The position numbers were made by a program, and so were the translations under genes. The notes under the pieces were generated by a model. It worked only from the letters and a program-made list of their open reading frames with translations. It did not search any database and was not told the DNA's origin. Of a DNA stretch of 64,000 bases, positions 8,146 to 16,693 are shown piece by piece (position 1 is the first letter of the stretch; each line of letters begins with the position of its first letter). The stretch comes from Streptomyces calvus (GTDB lineage Bacteria > Actinomycetota > Actinomycetes > Streptomycetales > Streptomycetaceae): assembly GCF_006782915.1 (NCBI RefSeq), contig NZ_VCNP01000025.1, positions 62,001 through 126,000 of the forward strand. Reading direction: 5' to 3'.

Positions 8146-8410
8146 GCAGCGTCAGGCGGAAACCCTGGCGTGGCCGGTCCGGGCCGTCCGGGCAGCATCA
8201 GGCGGAGCGCTTGCGCGAACCGGTTCGGTCCGTCCGGGGCAGCTCAGGCCGAGCGCTTGCGCGACACGTTCGGACCGTCCAGGCGGCTCAGGCCTAGCGT
8301 TCTCGGGAACCGGTCCGGGGCGGGGCCACGCGGAGTGCCGGCCGGAACCGGTCCGGGGCGGCGGCACGCGGAGTGCCGGCCGGAGCCGGTCCGGGGCGGC
8401 CGGGGCGGCG
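8146..8410. repeat. Degenerate copies of the 3' end of ku
   Basis: The last bases of the minus-strand ku gene, read on the plus strand from its stop (TCAGGCGGAGCGCTTGCGGG then AGCCGGTC at 8411-8438), recur as partial copies near 8152, 8198, 8243 and 8288 (for example TCAGGCGGAGCGCTTGCGCG). They alternate with GGAACCGGTCCGGGGCGG-type units. These look like decayed tandem duplications of the end of the gene. Confidence 0.7.
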
Positions 8411-9448
8411 TCAGGCGGAGCGCTTGCGGGAGCCGGTCTTCTTGGCCGCGGTCTTCTTCGCGGGGGTCTTCTTCGCCGAGGACTTCCCGGTCCCCTCCCC
8501 CGTCCCGGCCCGGCCGGACTTCGCCGTCGACTTCTTCGCGGAGGACGCGGTCTTCTTCGCCGCCGTCTTCTTCGCCGCCGACGTCGACTTCTTGCCGCCG
8601 GTCTCCTTGGGCGTGGCACGGCTCCCGCGCTGCGGCAGCGGCTTGACCTCGGCCTCCTTCGCCGGTTGCTCGCCGCGGGACTCGCGGGCCGCGCGGACGC
8701 TGTTCTCCAGGGCGGCCATCAGGTCGAGGACCTTGCCGCCGCGTTCCGGGGCGGGGGCCTCCGGCGGGGCCTCGCCGGCCGCCTTGGCGGCGATGACCTC
8801 CTCCACGGCCTCGCGGTACTCGTCGTGCAGGTCGTCCAGGTCGACCTCGCCGAGGGTGTCCATCAGGGCGTCCGCGAGGTCGAGTTCCTTGTCCCGGACG
8901 GTGACGCCGGTGTCGGGCGCGACACCCTCCGGGGCGCGCACCTCGTCCGGCCAGAGCAGGCCGTGCATGGCGATGGCGTCGCCGACCACCCGGAGCATGC
9001 CGAGCCGCTCCCGGCCGCGCAGCGCGAACTTCGCGATGGCCACCTTGTTGCTGCGCTTGAGCGCCTCGCGCAGCAGCGTGTACGGCTTGGCGGCCGGCGC
9101 CCCGCCCGCCGCCAGGTAGTACGCCGCGTCCATCTGGAGCGGGTCGATCCGGTCGCCGGGGACGAAGGCGACGATCTCGATCGTCTTGGCGGTGGGGATC
9201 GGGAGCCGGGCCAGGTCCTCGTCGGTGATCGGGATGATCGTGCCGTCCGCGTCCTCGTAGCCCTTGCCGATCTCCTGGCCGCTGACCTCGCGGTCCTCCA
9301 GTTCGCAGAACTTGCGGTAGCGGATCCGGCCGCCGTCCTCCGTGTGGATCTGGCGGAACGAGATCGCGTGGCTCTCGGTGGCGTTCACCAGCTTGATCGG
9401 GATGCTGACCAGGCCGAACGAGATCGCGCCGTTCCAAATGGATCTCAC
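8411..9448 (-). CDS. ku: Ku DNA-end-binding protein (NHEJ) with Lys/Ala-rich tail
   Basis: Bacterial Ku, 345 residues from the GTG at 9448, which gives the family start RSIWNGAISFGLVSIPIKL and has GGAAAGG eight bases upstream; a GTG nine bases further up lies inside that site. The Ku core covers about 1-255: RQIHTEDGGRIRYRKFC, the bridge region and KPYTLLREALKRSNKVAIAK. Ku homodimers encircle double-strand ends and recruit LigD for end joining. The tail (about 270-345) is made of KKTAAKK/SAKK repeats, as in other actinobacterial Ku proteins, where basic tails promote DNA binding and bridging. It is divergent from the LigD-type polymerase gene at 9522, separated by only 73 bp. Confidence 0.95.
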   Translation of the reverse strand: MRSIWNGAISFGLVSIPIKLVNATESHAISFRQIHTEDGGRIRYRKFCELEDREVSGQEIGKGYEDADGTIIPITDEDLARLPIPTAKTIEIVAFVPGDRIDPLQMDAAYYLAAGGAPAAKPYTLLREALKRSNKVAIAKFALRGRERLGMLRVVGDAIAMHGLLWPDEVRAPEGVAPDTGVTVRDKELDLADALMDTLGEVDLDDLHDEYREAVEEVIAAKAAGEAPPEAPAPERGGKVLDLMAALENSVRAARESRGEQPAKEAEVKPLPQRGSRATPKETGGKKSTSAAKKTAAKKTASSAKKSTAKSGRAGTGEGTGKSSAKKTPAKKTAAKKTGSRKRSA

Positions 9449-9521
9449 GTGCAGCACCTTTCCGGTCGTCTGCCGATCAGTGTCGGAGCATTTGTCATGC
9501 TTTACGTGGGATTCTCATCGT

Positions 9522-10403
9522 ATGGCGCCTATCACTGAGGTGGAGGGGCGACGGCTCGCGCTCAGCAATCTGGAGAAGGTGCTGTATCCCGCCACCGGGT
9601 TCACCAAGGCGGAGGTACTGCACTACTACGCGACCGTCGCCGACGTGCTGCTGCCCCATCTGCGGGAGCGTCCGGTGTCCTTCCTGCGGTATCCGGACGG
9701 GCCCGACGGCCAGGTGTTCTTCACCAAGAACGTGCCGCCGGGCACGCCCGACTGGGTCACCACCGCCGAGGTGCCGCGGAGCGAGGGACCGGCCCGGATG
9801 GTGCTGGTGCAGGACTTGCCGAGCCTGATGTGGGCGGCGAACCTCGTCGCCGAGTTCCACACCCACCAGTGGCTGATCGGGGACCCGGAGCAGGCCGACC
9901 GGATCGTGTTCGACCTGGACCCCGGGGCGCCCGCCACGATCGTGCACTGCTGCGAGGTCGCGCTGTGGCTGCGGGAGCGGCTGGCGGCGGACGGGATCGA
10001 GGCGTACGCCAAGACGTCCGGGTCGAAGGGGCTGCATCTGCTGGCCGCGGTGCGGGGTGCTTCCTCCGATCGGGTGTCGGAGTACGCCAAGGGGCTCGCC
10101 GTGGAGGCGGAGAAGGCCATGCCGCGGCTGGTGCTGCACCGGATGACGCGGAGCCTGCGCCCCGGGAAGGTGTTCGTCGACTGGAGCCAGAACGCGGCCC
10201 GCAAGACCACGGCCACCCCCTACACCCTGCGCGCACGGGCCGAACCGCTGGTGTCGGCGCCGGTGACCTGGGAGGAGGTGGCGGACTGCCGGGCCCCGGA
10301 CCGCCTGGCCCTGCGGGCCGGCGACATCGCCCCGCGGCTCCAGGACTACGGCGACCTGCTGGCACCCCTGCTCGACCCGGCACACGCGGGCCCGCTGCCC
10401 TGA
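9522..10403 (+). CDS. ligD: Stand-alone LigD-type primase/polymerase (NHEJ polymerase domain)
   Basis: A 293-residue polymerase of the archaeo-eukaryotic primase fold, corresponding to the PolDom of LigD. Characteristic motifs are LSNLEKVLYPATGFTKAEVL, VSFLRYPDGPDGQVFFTKN, the metal-binding DLD in RIVFDLDPG, KTSGSKGLHL and RKTTATPYTLRAR. It adds nucleotides or ribonucleotides to fill gaps and overhangs during end joining. No ligase or 3'-phosphoesterase domain is attached, so a separate LigD-type ligase elsewhere is expected. The ATG at 9522 begins the conserved region. Its divergence from ku shows the two work together. Confidence 0.94.
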   Translation: MAPITEVEGRRLALSNLEKVLYPATGFTKAEVLHYYATVADVLLPHLRERPVSFLRYPDGPDGQVFFTKNVPPGTPDWVTTAEVPRSEGPARMVLVQDLPSLMWAANLVAEFHTHQWLIGDPEQADRIVFDLDPGAPATIVHCCEVALWLRERLAADGIEAYAKTSGSKGLHLLAAVRGASSDRVSEYAKGLAVEAEKAMPRLVLHRMTRSLRPGKVFVDWSQNAARKTTATPYTLRARAEPLVSAPVTWEEVADCRAPDRLALRAGDIAPRLQDYGDLLAPLLDPAHAGPLP

Positions 10404-10794
10404 GCGGCGCCTTCTCCGCCGACCCAGACACCTCGACGGCCGACCCGGCCGGTCACAGCCGTGCGCACGCGGGCCCTCTGCCCTGCCACTCCCGGCCGGG
10501 CCCAGCCAGTCACAACCAGGCCCCACACCGCCCCGCCGCCCCCCGAACCACCCCGAGCCAACCGGCCACAACCAGACCCCACGCGACCCCACTGCCCTGA
10601 GCCACCCCCGGCCGGGCCCAGCAGGCCACAACCAGGCCCCACACCCCCCCGCCGCCCACCCGAACCACCCCGAGCCAACCGGCCACAACCAGACCCCACG
10701 CGACCCCACTGCCTAAGCCACCCCGGGCCACCCGGTCACAACCAGGCCCGCGCGTGCCCTCTACCCCGAGCCACTCCCGGCCGGACCCAGCCGG
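10404..10794. repeat. Intergenic repeat block between ligD and the NERD-like gene
   Basis: This 391-bp gap has no credible gene. It contains a ~116-bp direct duplication (10491-10606 and 10607-10722, sharing GAACCACCCCGAGCCAACCG and CCACGCGACCCCACTGCC). Shorter copies resemble the two flanking gene ends. GCGGGCCCTCTGCCCTG near 10468 resembles the ligD terminus. Several CGGTCACAACCAGG units resemble the terminus of the convergent gene (CGGTCACAACCGGGCCCAC at 10792-10810). Confidence 0.75.
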
Positions 10795-11598
10795 TCACAA
10801 CCGGGCCCACGTGTTCCGGTCGCGGGCGATCGCGTGCAGCGCCTCCACGTCGGCCGGTTTGAGGACGCCGCCGAAGCGGGTCAGGTCCCCCAGCGCGTCG
10901 TCGGTCACCACCCGCACCTCGCGGGGCGGGGCCGGGACGGACACCTGGGCGGGTTCGACCAGGACGAGCACCGGGTGCACCTCGGCCGTCAGGGCGTGGG
11001 AGGCGCGGTGGGCGTCGGACCGGACGCGGCGCAGCAGGGGGCGCGGTTCCTGCCGGCCGAGCGCGACGACGGGGTCGGCGACCGTCACCCGGCGCCTGTG
11101 CGCGTACAGGGCGTGGACCGCGTACAGGCCGCCGGGGCCGATCAGCAGGTGGTGGACGCGGTCGCCGCCGGGGAGCGGCACCGAGTGCAGGGTGTGCCAG
11201 CCGGCGCCGTCCATGCGGTCCAGGGCCCCGCCCACGGCCCGCTCCGCGGCCAGCGCCCTGCGACGCGGGTCCGGGCGCAGCCGGTGGGCCGGGCCGGGGT
11301 CGCGGTCGAGGGCGATCAGCAGGGTTTCGCCGGGGCGGTTGGGTGCGAGGTCGTCGTCGGGGTGCAGGGCGAGCCTGGCCAGCTCGGCGGGGGTGGGCAG
11401 CGGGGGCGGGCCGACCGAGACCGGGCCGGTGAGGAAGGGGCCCAGCGCGTCGAGGACGCTCTCCTCGTGGTCCTGGGAGAGCAGGTTCACCCGGGCCGTC
11501 TCACGGTCGTACCAGGCGAGGTTCCTGCCGTCCGGGAGGCAGACGTAGAGCCTTTCGCGGCCGTGCCGCCAGGTCGGTATGACGCGCGGTTGTTCCAT
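10795..11598 (-). CDS. NERD-like (nuclease-related) domain protein
   Basis: A 267-residue soluble protein. The central part (about 115-215: ALDRMDGAGWHTLHSVPLPG, HHLLIGPGGLYAVHALYAHR) has the layout of a NERD domain, a restriction-endonuclease-like fold found in actinobacterial proteins of unknown function. The usual acidic and lysine catalytic pattern is weak: GGLYAVHAL stands where GVFVIDSK-type motifs occur. It may therefore be an inactive member. The ATG at 11598 follows GGGGTGATG. The 3' end runs into the repeat block. The neighbouring NHEJ genes suggest, but do not show, a DNA-repair link. Confidence 0.6.
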   Translation of the reverse strand: MEQPRVIPTWRHGRERLYVCLPDGRNLAWYDRETARVNLLSQDHEESVLDALGPFLTGPVSVGPPPLPTPAELARLALHPDDDLAPNRPGETLLIALDRDPGPAHRLRPDPRRRALAAERAVGGALDRMDGAGWHTLHSVPLPGGDRVHHLLIGPGGLYAVHALYAHRRRVTVADPVVALGRQEPRPLLRRVRSDAHRASHALTAEVHPVLVLVEPAQVSVPAPPREVRVVTDDALGDLTRFGGVLKPADVEALHAIARDRNTWARL

Positions 11599-11697
11599 GC
11601 ACCATCACCCCATCTCCATGGGAACAGGCGGGTGCTCCGGGGGCAAGAAGCCGGTTACCTTGGAGAGCAGTTGGGCGGTGAGGGTGGGGAGGCGCCG

Positions 11698-12204
11698 TTG
11701 CGTACCCGCGGAAATCAACCCGACGTGCCGGCTCCGGACAGTCCGTGGGACGAGATCGTGCCGGGTCTGTGGATGGGCGGGCACCAGTACCGGGCCCTGT
11801 CCGGACGGCTGGAGTCCGCCGTCGTCGACCGGCAGTTCGATCTTGTGCAGACGCTGTTGCGGCTGCCCGGGTACGGGCCGGATCCCGGGGTCGAGCACCA
11901 TGTGTGGCCGATCCCCGACGGGCCGCTGGACGGGACGCAGCTCGCGGGCGTGATCCGGCTGGCCGAGGCGGCGTGCGAGGCGCTGGACGGCGGCCGTACG
12001 GTCCTCGTGCGCTGTTACCACGGGTACAACCGGTCGGGCCTGGTGGTCGCGCACGCGCTGGTGCGCCAGGGCGGTACGGCGGAGGCGGCGATCCGGCTGA
12101 TCCGCGCCCGCCGCTCCTCCTGGGCCCTGCACAACGACCTGTTCGTCGACTACCTGCGGGCGGGGCTGACCACGGCGCGCCTGCTGGAGGACCTGACGGA
12201 GTAG
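11698..12204 (+). CDS. Dual-specificity-type protein phosphatase
   Basis: A 168-residue protein of the cysteine-dependent phosphatase superfamily. The signature is Cys106-Y-H-G-Y-N-Arg112-S in VLVRCYHGYNRSGLVVAHAL, matching CX5R. The likely general acid is an Asp in the WPIPDGPLDG loop (about 65-75). Such enzymes remove phosphate from Ser/Thr/Tyr of proteins or from other substrates. The TTG at 11698 is chosen because GGTGGGGAGG lies just upstream and the conserved region begins soon after. The gene is divergent from the NERD-like gene and stands alone. Confidence 0.82.
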   Translation: MRTRGNQPDVPAPDSPWDEIVPGLWMGGHQYRALSGRLESAVVDRQFDLVQTLLRLPGYGPDPGVEHHVWPIPDGPLDGTQLAGVIRLAEAACEALDGGRTVLVRCYHGYNRSGLVVAHALVRQGGTAEAAIRLIRARRSSWALHNDLFVDYLRAGLTTARLLEDLTE

Positions 12205-12345
12205 CCGGCCGCGCCCCGCAGTGACCCGGAGGGCGCAGCGCCGTCCCCGATGGCGCAGCAGGGCGGGCGAGGGTCGGGGAGACGCTCCTAGTGTGGCGAC
12301 AGGTCACCTTCGACCCGTTTTCTCCCCCTACATGGAGGTACTGCC

Positions 12346-12954
12346 ATGTCCCCGCGTCCCCCGCTCACCCGCCGTCTGCCCATAGCGCTCGCCGCCGGGG
12401 CCCTCGCGATCGCCACCGCCGTCACGCCCGCCGTCGCCGCCGACGACCCCGCCGAGGGCGACCAGGGGAACTGGAGCCAGCAGTCCGGGAACGGCAACGA
12501 CAACGGCTCCGCCCAGCAGGGCGGCAACGACCACTGGAACCAGCAGAACACCGGCGGCACGGGCGACGCGAACCAGAACACCGGCGGCATGGGCGACGCG
12601 AACCAGAACACCGGCGGCGTCGGCGGCATGGGCGGCGACGGCAACCACCAGAACACCGGTGGCGTCGGCGGCATGGGCGGCGACGGCAACCACCAGAACA
12701 CCGGCGGCAACGGCGACCAGGGCGACTACAAGGGCGTCGTGACGGCGCAGCGGCTGGCCCTGCGCAGCGCCCCGACCCGCGGTTCGCAGGTCATCCGGTA
12801 CGCCCACAAGGGCGACATCGTCTCGATCTTCTGCAAGGTCCCCGGCGACAAGGTGGACGGCAACCCGCTCTGGTACCTCCTCACGGACGGCACCTGGGCC
12901 TGGGGTCCGGCCCGGTACATCGACAACATCGGTCCCGCGCCACGCTGGTGCTGA
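12346..12954 (+). CDS. Secreted Asn/Gly-repeat protein with SH3-like C-terminal domain
   Basis: A 202-residue exported protein. The signal peptide (about 1-31) has a basic start, hydrophobic core and AVAADD cleavage region. Residues ~40-125 are low-complexity NTGGxGDANQ and NTGGVGGMGGDGNHQ repeats encoded by in-frame duplications. The last ~75 residues form a bacterial SH3-like domain (VVTAQRLALRSAPTRGSQVI, GDIVSIFCKVPGDKV, WGPARYID) with two Cys (IFCKV and the terminal RWC) that could form a disulfide. SH3b domains usually bind cell wall or serve as extracellular adaptors. GGAGG lies 7 bp before the ATG. Confidence 0.8.
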   Translation: MSPRPPLTRRLPIALAAGALAIATAVTPAVAADDPAEGDQGNWSQQSGNGNDNGSAQQGGNDHWNQQNTGGTGDANQNTGGMGDANQNTGGVGGMGGDGNHQNTGGVGGMGGDGNHQNTGGNGDQGDYKGVVTAQRLALRSAPTRGSQVIRYAHKGDIVSIFCKVPGDKVDGNPLWYLLTDGTWAWGPARYIDNIGPAPRWC

Positions 12955-12997
12955 CCACCGAAGCCCGCAAGGCGGTCCATGTGGGTAAGTTCCGGAC

Positions 12998-14359
12998 ATG
13001 AGTAAGGCCGGTATCACCCTGGCGACGGCTGATCCGCCCGCGCCCACCGTCCGTCTCCCCCGGCGCCGTGGCGTCGAACTCGCCCTGATCGTCCTGGCCG
13101 TGCTGCTGTCGGTGTACGGCTACTGCGCCGTCGGCCTCGCCAGGAACGGCACCGTCCCGCCCGGCGCCGCCGGTTACGGCGCCGGGCTCGGTGTGCTCGC
13201 CCTGATGGCGCATCTCGCGGTGCGCTGGCGCGCCCCGCACGCCGACCCGCTGCCGCTGCCGATCGGGGTGCTGCTCAACGGCCTCGGCCTGGTGCTGATC
13301 TACCGGCTCGACCTGGAGGCGCCCGGCGATCCGGCCGCCCCGGCCCAACTGGTCTGGTCGACCCTGGGCGTGGCGCTGTTCATCGGGGTCGTCCTGGTGC
13401 TGCGCGACCACCGGGTGCTGCAGCGCTACACCTACCTCTGCGTCACCGCCGCGCTCGTCCTGCTGACCGTCCCCATCCTGTTCCCGGCGGTGAACGGCGC
13501 CCGGATCTGGATCCGCGTCGCCGGGTTCTCCATCCAGCCCGGCGAGTTCGCGAAGGTGCTGCTGGCCGTGTTCTTCGCCGCGTACCTCGCCGCGAACCGG
13601 GGCGCCCTGGCCTACGCCGGTCGCCGCGACCGGTGGCTGCACCTGCCCACCGGCCGGGTGCTCGGCCCGATCGTCGCCGTCTGGCTGGTCAGCGTGGGCG
13701 TCCTGGTCCTGGAGCGGGACCTCGGCACCTCGCTGCTGTTCTTCGGCCTGTTCGTGGTCATGCTGTACGTCGCCACCGGCCGCACCGGCTGGATCACCCT
13801 CGGACTGCTGCTGGCCTCGCTGGGAGCGGTGGCCGTGGGCCGGCTGGAACCCCATGTGCACGGCAGGATCGAGACCTGGCTGCACCCGTTCGCCTCCGTC
13901 GAGGCGGGCGAGGGCCCGAACCAGCTCGCCCAGTCCCTGTTCGCCTTCGCCGAGGGCGGCGTCCTCGGCACCGGACTCGGGCTCGGGCACTCCGTGCTGA
14001 TCGGCTTCGCGGTGAAGTCCGACTTCATCCTGGCGACGGCCGGTGAGGAGCTGGGCCTGGCCGGACTGTCCGCGATCATCCTGCTCTACGGGCTGCTGGT
14101 GGAACGCGGCTACCGTGCGGGCCTCGCCCTGCGCGACCCGTTCGGCCGGCTGCTCGCCGTGGGCCTCGCCTCGCTGGTGGCGCTCCAGGTGTTCGTCATC
14201 GCGGGCGGTGTGACCGGGCTGATCCCGCTCACCGGGATGGCGATGCCGTTCCTGGCGCAGGGCGGCTCGTCGGTGGTGACCAACTGGGCGATCGTGGCGC
14301 TGCTGGTCCGGCTGAGCGACTGCGCCCGGCGGCAGGGCGACGCGGGAGCCGTGCGGTGA
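12998..14359 (+). CDS. SEDS-family peptidoglycan glycosyltransferase (FtsW/RodA/SpoVE)
   Basis: A 453-residue integral membrane protein with about 12 hydrophobic segments. It carries SEDS hallmarks: GARIWIRVAGFSIQPGEFAK, RDLGTSLLFFG with the conserved Asp, ATAGEELGLAG, and GVTGLIPLTGMAMPFLAQGG near the C-terminus. SEDS proteins polymerise lipid II and work with a cognate class B PBP, which here is the next gene, overlapping by 4 nt (GTGA). The pair is a paralogue of the division or elongation pairs; which role it plays cannot be told. A TAAGTT hexamer six bases before the ATG suggests a leaderless transcript. Confidence 0.93.
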   Translation: MSKAGITLATADPPAPTVRLPRRRGVELALIVLAVLLSVYGYCAVGLARNGTVPPGAAGYGAGLGVLALMAHLAVRWRAPHADPLPLPIGVLLNGLGLVLIYRLDLEAPGDPAAPAQLVWSTLGVALFIGVVLVLRDHRVLQRYTYLCVTAALVLLTVPILFPAVNGARIWIRVAGFSIQPGEFAKVLLAVFFAAYLAANRGALAYAGRRDRWLHLPTGRVLGPIVAVWLVSVGVLVLERDLGTSLLFFGLFVVMLYVATGRTGWITLGLLLASLGAVAVGRLEPHVHGRIETWLHPFASVEAGEGPNQLAQSLFAFAEGGVLGTGLGLGHSVLIGFAVKSDFILATAGEELGLAGLSAIILLYGLLVERGYRAGLALRDPFGRLLAVGLASLVALQVFVIAGGVTGLIPLTGMAMPFLAQGGSSVVTNWAIVALLVRLSDCARRQGDAGAVR

Positions 14360-15813
14360 CCCGGCACATCCGGCACGCCGGCCTGTTCTGCGCCCTGCTG
14401 CTGGTCGCCCTGCTGGTCAACGCGGCCCGCGTCCAGGTGCTGCGGGCCGACGCCTACGAGTCCAGCCCGGCCAACCGCCGCGACGCCATCGCCCGCTACC
14501 AGCAGCCGCGCGGCGACATCCTCGTCGGCGGCCGGCCCGTCACCGGTTCGCGGGACACACGCGAGCACCTGCGCTACGAACGGACCTACCTGGACGGCCC
14601 GTTGTACGCGCCGGTGACCGGCTTCGCCTCGCAGGAGTACGGCACCACGCTGCTGGAGCACACGGAGGACGACCTGCTCTCCGGCACCGCCCCGGTGCTC
14701 GCGCCGCTGCCGCTGTGGAACGAGTTCACGCGCTCCCGCAACGCGGGCGGCAAGGTGATGACGACCATCGACCCGGCGGCGCAGCGCGCGGCGTACGAAG
14801 GGCTGCGTTCACGCAAGGGCGCGGTGGCGGCGGTGGAGCCGTCGACCGGCCGGATCCTGGCGCTGGTGTCGGTCCCGTCGTACGACCCCGGGCTGCTGTC
14901 CGGCAACGGGCGGACGGCGCGGGAGGCCTGGGCCGGGCTGAACGCCGACCCGGACCGGCCGATGCTGAACCGGGCGGTGCAGCGGACGTATCCGCCGGGT
15001 TCGACGTTCAAGGTGGTCACCGCGGCGGCGGCGCTGGACGCGGGCACGGTGGGCGATCTCGACGAGCCGACCGACTCGCCCGACCCGTACACCCTGCCCG
15101 GGACGACGACGCGGCTGACCAACGGGTCCCGGGGCTGCGCGGACGCCTCGCTGCGGGAGGCGTTCATCCATTCCTGCAACACGGTCTTCGCCCGGCTGGG
15201 CGTGACCACGGGCGTGGCGCGGATGCGGGCCACGGCGGAGAACTTCGGCTTCAACCGCGGTGACCTGCGCATCCCCTTCCCCGTGGCCCGCAGCACCTTC
15301 GACACCTCGGTGGACCGGGCGCAGCTCGCGCTGTCGTCGATCGGGCAGTACAACACGCGGGCCACGCCGTTGCAGATGGCGATGGTCGCGGCGGCGGTGG
15401 CGGGCGGCGGGCAGGTGCGGGAGCCGTACCTGGTGGAGCGGACCACGCGGGCGGGCGGCGGCACGGTCTCCGCGGCCGGGTCCCGTCCGGTGCGGCGGGC
15501 GATGCACCCGGCGACGGCGATGCGGCTGCGGGAGCTGATGCGCGGCGTGGTGGAGGACGGCACCGGCACGAAGGCCGCGATCCCCGGTGCCGTGGTCGGC
15601 GGGAAGACGGGCACCGCCCAGCACGGTCTGGGCAACTCCGGGACGCCGTACGCCTGGTTCATCTCCTGGGCGCAGCACGAGGAGGACATGGAGCCGAAGG
15701 TGGCGGTGGCGGTGGTGGTCGAGGACGCGGCGGCGAACCGGCGCGAGATCAGCGGCGGCGGCACGGCGGCCCCGATCGCGCGGGCGGTCATGGAGGCGGT
15801 GCTGAAGTCGTAG
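14356..15813 (+). CDS. Class B penicillin-binding protein (PbpA-like transpeptidase)
   Basis: A 485-residue D,D-transpeptidase. An N-terminal signal-anchor (about 7-24) is followed by a short dimerisation-type domain and a complete penicillin-binding domain. Its motifs are Ser216-T-F-Lys219 (YPPGSTFKVV), Ser273-C-Asn275 and Lys417-T-G (GGKTGTAQ). It cross-links glycan strands made by the SEDS partner encoded just upstream, with which it overlaps by GTGA. Length and pattern match the actinobacterial PbpA group found beside RodA/FtsW-like genes. Confidence 0.94.
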   Translation: MTRHIRHAGLFCALLLVALLVNAARVQVLRADAYESSPANRRDAIARYQQPRGDILVGGRPVTGSRDTREHLRYERTYLDGPLYAPVTGFASQEYGTTLLEHTEDDLLSGTAPVLAPLPLWNEFTRSRNAGGKVMTTIDPAAQRAAYEGLRSRKGAVAAVEPSTGRILALVSVPSYDPGLLSGNGRTAREAWAGLNADPDRPMLNRAVQRTYPPGSTFKVVTAAAALDAGTVGDLDEPTDSPDPYTLPGTTTRLTNGSRGCADASLREAFIHSCNTVFARLGVTTGVARMRATAENFGFNRGDLRIPFPVARSTFDTSVDRAQLALSSIGQYNTRATPLQMAMVAAAVAGGGQVREPYLVERTTRAGGGTVSAAGSRPVRRAMHPATAMRLRELMRGVVEDGTGTKAAIPGAVVGGKTGTAQHGLGNSGTPYAWFISWAQHEEDMEPKVAVAVVVEDAAANRREISGGGTAAPIARAVMEAVLKS

Positions 15814-15827
15814 GCGACCGCGACCCG

Positions 15828-16097
15828 GTGAAACACGGACGCCGACGCCGCCGACGGTTCCGTCCGGCGCCTGGAGGGCGAAGGGGGCGACGCGACGGAC
15901 ATCGCCGTCTTCGACGACTCCTGCGGTGGGTGCCGTCCGGTCACCGCCCGACGGTCGCGGAGGCCGAGGCCCGCATCCTCCACCTGCGCGCCAACGGCCC
16001 GACGCCGTACGCCTTCACCCTGCGGACGTCCTTCCCGCCGGGCGCTGCGCAGCCGTTGACCGGCGAGGTGCCCGAAGGGCTGGGCTGCTCGGCCTAA
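15828..16097 (+). pseudogene. Remnant of a DUF3291-family gene
   Basis: Only the last ~60 codons (from 15918) look protein-like: LRWVPSGHRPTVAEAEARI, then RANGPTPYAFTLRTSFPPG. From memory this is the C-terminal signature of DUF3291 proteins (WVPAGHxPTxxEAxxRLxxLRxxGPTPxAF). The upstream part of the frame is Arg-rich, without Streptomyces codon bias, and no N-terminal two-thirds of the family is present in any frame. The piece is therefore probably a truncated relic, retained by its overlap with the convergent Uma2 gene (4 nt). Confidence 0.6.
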
Positions 16098-16693
16098 CGG
16101 CGGCGCTCGACGGCGGTGAGGTCGATGTCGACGGGGAAGGGGACGGTGAGCTTGAGCCGGTTGTGGAAGATCCCCATCGGCACGTACGACTTGGTCATCG
16201 GGTCCAGTTCGTAGACGTAGACCACGGGGAGTCCGTCGTTCTGCTCGACGCGCCAGTAGTGCGCGATGCCCGCGGCCGCGTACTTGCGGGGCTTGACCTC
16301 GCGGTCCCGTTCCTCGGAGTCCTTGGACACGACCTCCACGACGATCACGACGTCCTCCGGCCGGTACCAGGTCTGCCCCGGGCCGGTATCGGCGTCCGCC
16401 TTGAACACCAGGACGTCGGGCTCGGGACGGTTGCGCCGGTCGAGCTTGATGGTCATCTCACGCTGGACGTCGAGCCCGTCCGGCACGTGCGCCAGCAGGG
16501 CATTGTCCAGAAGCCGGATGACGCGCGAGTGGAAGTTGGTCTGCGGACTCACGAAGACGAGGCTCCCGTCGATCAGCTCCGTGTGCGGAGGCAGGTTGGG
16601 AAGCTCGTCCAGGTCGTCCGCCGTCCAGCCACCCACCGGCGGACGAGGCCACTCGTAGTCGTCGTCCAGCCCGTAGTCGCGTGCGGCGCTCAT
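16094..16693 (-). CDS. Uma2-family (DUF820) restriction-endonuclease-like protein
   Basis: A 199-residue protein with the PD-(D/E)XK fold of Uma2/DUF820 proteins. PHTELIDGSLVFVSPQTNFH supplies the N-terminal Glu. Pro-Asp (RPEPDVLVFKAD), Glu (VVIVVEVVSKDS) and Lys (REVKPRKYAAAGIAHYWRV) form the candidate active site. These proteins are abundant in actinobacteria and cyanobacteria and their function is unknown. The ATG at 16693 has GGGAG just upstream and is preferred to the ATG at 16705. Confidence 0.88.
   Translation of the reverse strand: MSAARDYGLDDDYEWPRPPVGGWTADDLDELPNLPPHTELIDGSLVFVSPQTNFHSRVIRLLDNALLAHVPDGLDVQREMTIKLDRRNRPEPDVLVFKADADTGPGQTWYRPEDVVIVVEVVSKDSEERDREVKPRKYAAAGIAHYWRVEQNDGLPVVYVYELDPMTKSYVPMGIFHNRLKLTVPFPVDIDLTAVERRR

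Noticed and set aside
7855..8646. Gly/Ser/Arg-rich frame over the 30-bp repeats, resembling a collagen-like protein
   Set aside because: Repeat translation only; it enters the antisense of ku, and no ribosome site or signal peptide is present.
8411..10403. Possible defence island around ku, ligD and the NERD-like and Uma2 genes
   Set aside because: ku and ligD form a standard repair pair, the Uma2 gene is 6 kb away and isolated, and no typical defence gene is present.
10461..10862. Pro/Thr/His-rich frames over the repeat block after ligD
   Set aside because: The apparent proteins are translations of tandem DNA repeats and run into the antisense of a real gene.
12346..12954. Chaplin or rodlin identity for the secreted Asn/Gly-rich protein
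   Set aside because: It has an SH3-like domain and no chaplin motif; the Asn/Gly repeats are hydrophilic, not amyloid-like beta segments.
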